This document shows, in pieces, positions 38,816 through 41,177 of a stretch of DNA of 41,177 nt. This DNA comes from Daphnia carinata (Eukaryota > Arthropoda > Branchiopoda > Diplostraca > Daphniidae), in contig NW_026712484.1 of assembly GCF_022539665.2 (NCBI RefSeq), positions 1 through 41,177 of the forward strand. Reading direction: 5' to 3'. Below the pieces are notes generated by a model. The model did no database searches. It was not told the origin of the DNA and saw only the letters and a list, made by a program, of their open reading frames with translations. Position numbers and translations under genes: made by a program. Position 1 is the first letter of the stretch. Each line of letters opens with the position of its first letter.

Positions 38816-40318
38816 TTCGTGACGCCGAGAAGAAGGAGGAGGGAGCCTTAATTGTACCAACTCCAAGTGAGTTGAACACCCCCGAACAACAGCAGCAAAG
38901 AAAGGATTTTCTCGTGGACGACGTTAGCTACTCTCCACATTTGTCAACCATCGTGAAGAGCCCCAAGTCGGAGCAATAGCCGCAAGTGGAGCTGATCGAC
39001 CAATCTCTCCAGTCGCCAGTGTTCCTGAGCAGCCCAAAATCGAACTTGGTAGAGCACGCGGTCGTGGTGGACAAATTTTCACTGTTTTTAACCACCTCTA
39101 GCCATTTGATCAGCTGTTACCCACCCCAGGCGGGGGCGTAGCAACGCGTTGCTGACTAAACTTGCACCTTACAAGTCAGGGCCAGGTAGCACACGTGGAC
39201 GTGGTCGGCCATTACTCAAGGAAAACCCTCTGCATGCTCCAATTCAAGACCCAACTTCGGCGTTGGCACCAGCCAGAGTAGTGGAGCGCGCAGCTAGAGA
39301 AGAGGAAGAAGAAGACATCCTGCAAATTGATGCCGATCCAAGGGATCTTATTGATCTTTATAAAAAGTTGTAATTCCCCATGTTACAATAAAATAATTGA
39401 TCACTAACCCTTTTTTCACTCACCTTAAAGCAGGAGGAAACGGTTCAACCGTGCTCCACCAAAAGAAAAAACTTTCTCACATTTTATGGAGTTGGGCTCA
39501 AAACCTAAACTCCCACTAATTAATTTCTCTTTTTTTTCCTTCCTTTAGAAAACTAGCGCCATCTAGCGCTCAAAATTTCAAACCTTAATTCTCTATTTTT
39601 CAAAAAAAAACTTATTTCTTTTCAGAAATGCAAGCTTACGCCATCTAGCGGTCGTAAGCAAACTAAAAATCCAAAAAATTTCAAAATTCTTTTCTTTTTT
39701 TCAAAAACTAAAGGCCTGCGCCATCTAGCGGTCAGAAAAACAGACTTCTCTATTATTTTCATTTTTCTCGATTTTTGTTCAGAAACTGAACCCACCTGGC
39801 GGTCAAAAACCAAAGGATGGTAAAACTTTTTCTAATTTTTCTCATTTCTTCTAAAACTGAAAGCTTATGCAGCCTAACGGCCAAATAAGCAACTTTAATT
39901 TCCAACTCATCGAAAAATAGTCCTTTCCCATTCCTACCCATTGAGCATCGTGCTAGCAACTAAACAAATCTTGACATTTTTCTTATTTTTACTGACAACA
40001 AGGTCGGTTTTTTTCGCTCGAAAGTTACCGAAAGCTAACCAAGAGCAACAAATTTAAGCTTCTACTTTTCAAAAAATTGTCTGACATAGCAAGGAGGAGA
40101 AACCTCAACCAGTGGAGTTCAAAAAATACGCCCACTGATTGGAGCACGGCGTCAGCGCTGCTCCCTTTCCATTCACCACAATTTAGTGGAAGCACTAAAA
40201 GTAAAACTTTTTTCCCAAGTTTCCTTTTTTTCTTTCACTCCTTCAAGGGAAATCCAGGAGTGAACTCCGCTGAGGATTGCAAAGAAGAATCAACTTTCCA
40301 ATTCCAGCAAAACAAAAA
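38816..40318 (+). other. Long leader upstream of the BEL gag
   Basis: About 1.5 kb with no conserved coding region. Open stretches exist but without good starts: one at 38840-38980 ends at TAG, and one at 39107-39373 has no ATG and carries an AT-hook-like RGRGRP. The section 39540-39880 holds a regular repeat (separate entry). No primer-binding site beginning TGG is obvious after 38815. Confidence 0.4.
39540..39880 (+). repeat. Five-copy ~80-bp repeat with GCGCCATCTAGCGGTC motif
   Basis: The motif occurs at about 39554 (AGCGCCATCTAGCGCTC), 39634 (TACGCCATCTAGCGGTC), 39719 (TGCGCCATCTAGCGGTC), 39790 (CCACCTGGCGGTC) and 39867 (TGCAGCCTAACGGCC), decaying towards the right. Each is followed by AAAA/TTTT-rich spacer. 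The reverse strand of the best copies reads CTAGATGGCGC, similar to arthropod CTCF-type sites. Confidence 0.7.
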
Positions 40319-40376
40319 ATGTCACGATCGGTTGCAGCAACACGAGCGGGCCTGAAAGGCCACCTTACTATGGACA

Positions 40377-41177
40377 ATGGAGAAAATCAAGGGTTACAAG
40401 GATCTCACGATGACCGCGGAACTGGATAACGATATTGCAACGGATACAGAACTCCTCAAGCAACGTTACCAGAAATTTATTAAAGCAAGCGACCAAGTAC
40501 GTTGGGCCTTGCAAACTACGAACGCTACCGAGGAGCAAATCGAGCAAGATTACTCCACAGTAGCAGAAGTAGAAGAAGAAATGAGCATCATACTCGCCTT
40601 CGTTAAAAACAAACGAGATGAGTATAAAAGACAACAAGACTTGGAATTTCAAGAGCTGCAGAGAAAAGAACAGCGCCAGATTGAGGAGGACAGAAACAGA
40701 TTGCTCCAAGACCTGCTTACTCAACAGCAACAACTCTTCGCATATCAGATCCTCCAACAACAGCAAGCCTATGCCGTACAGATACAACAACTTATGGCGC
40801 AAAATCAGGCTCCAGTAGCAGCAGCAGCAGCCCCAGTCCGACAAGCAACACGTCTTCCCCAAAGACAAATCAAACATTTTAAAGGAGATATTCTTGAATG
40901 GACATCATTCTGGGAGAGCTTTAATGCCTCCATTCACTCGTCTACAATGTCGGATGTTCAAAAATTCGACTACTTAAAAGAATACTTGAAAGAGGAAGCG
41001 TACTTGTGCGTGGAAAATCTGGAACTTACCGCAGCAAACTACAACATTGCCATAGCAGAGCTGAAAAGAGTCTACGCAAAACCAAAGGCTCTTATTCAAA
41101 CCCATTTATGCAAGTTTGACAACCTCGCTCCTGTTAAAACAATGGCAGATGTATCGGCGCTGAGAAAACTGCAGCTC
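40377..41177 (+). CDS. BEL/Pao Gag, partial (runs off window)
   Basis: 267 codons from ATG 40377 to the window end without a stop. Residues 1-60 are helical. Residues ~85-145 are rich in Q, E, R and K and probably form a coiled coil (QQQQL, ILQQQQAY, QIQQLMAQ), followed by an alanine run. From ~158 the DUF1759 Gag domain begins (HFKGDILEWTSFWESF, DVQKFDYLKEYLKEEA, TAANYNIAI, THLCKF), typical of BEL/Pao. A further Gag-like N-terminal stretch (MSRSVAATRAGLKGHLT) lies at 40319-40369 in another frame, so the true start may be upstream with a one-base shift between. The gene looks much less decayed than the BEL element at 30-35 kb and may belong to a young copy extending beyond the window. Confidence 0.8.
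   Translation, partial: MEKIKGYKDLTMTAELDNDIATDTELLKQRYQKFIKASDQVRWALQTTNATEEQIEQDYSTVAEVEEEMSIILAFVKNKRDEYKRQQDLEFQELQRKEQRQIEEDRNRLLQDLLTQQQQLFAYQILQQQQAYAVQIQQLMAQNQAPVAAAAAPVRQATRLPQRQIKHFKGDILEWTSFWESFNASIHSSTMSDVQKFDYLKEYLKEEAYLCVENLELTAANYNIAIAELKRVYAKPKALIQTHLCKFDNLAPVKTMADVSALRKLQL

Noticed and set aside
39149-39373. AT-hook-like small protein (RGRGRP) in the BEL leader
   Set aside because: No ATG in frame after the preceding stop and no family match; kept only as a note on the leader.

Overview
This window is eukaryotic, repeat-dominated DNA, most likely from an arthropod. A branchiopod crustacean such as Daphnia is my guess, not something the sequence proves. The reasons are eukaryotic nuclear tRNA genes without an encoded CCA end, Ty3/gypsy, BEL/Pao and Ty1/copia LTR retrotransposons, hAT and pogo-type DNA transposon remains, and a gypsy element carrying an insect-retrovirus-like envelope. 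I recognise no ordinary host protein-coding gene. The functional-looking content is one tRNA-Leu(UAA), eight well-formed tRNA-Cys(GCA) genes plus one variant copy, and one young, nearly intact gypsy/ERV element.

Layout. 1-3984 is copy A of a ~4-kb segment with tRNA-Leu-like sequences, a hAT transposase relic and a copia pol relic (both minus strand). 4041-8593 is a tandem array of ~543-bp units, each with one minus-strand tRNA-Cys. 8594-17114 is an 8521-bp gypsy element inserted into this array with a 4-bp target duplication. Removing the element and one target copy leaves exactly 543 bp between the flanking tRNA-Cys genes. 17115-17868 is the rest of the array. 18378-20105 is a decayed minus-strand gypsy pol. 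20160-20690 looks like the tail of a pogo-type transposase. 20800-23160 is an AT-rich, strongly decayed tandem array whose units each carry a tRNA-like sequence. 23779-28132 is a short flank plus copy B of the segment; 28134-29504 is the same flank plus truncated copy C. 29505-29990 is a minus-strand BEL integrase tail. 30016-34967 is a defective BEL/Pao element between 74-bp direct repeats. 35500-36800 is a minus-strand pogo-type transposase relic. From 37683 to the window end there is the tail of one LTR element, an LTR-like region, a long repeat-bearing leader and the start of a BEL gag that runs off the window.

The gypsy element is the main coherent system. ORF1 holds Gag, a CCHC zinc knuckle and the start of an aspartic protease. 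ORF2 is reached by a one-base frame change at UUU UGA and encodes the end of the protease, reverse transcriptase, RNase H, integrase and, in the same uninterrupted frame, an envelope-like glycoprotein with hydrophobic leader, furin-type site and C-terminal membrane anchor. Its LTRs differ only by a 20-bp indel, so insertion was recent.

The wider theme is tRNA genes carried on tandemly amplified units at several stages of decay: a fresh tRNA-Cys array, duplicated tRNA-Leu segments and an ancient degenerate tRNA-like array, all used as landing ground by retroelements. All family calls come from reading motifs by eye; no database search was run.
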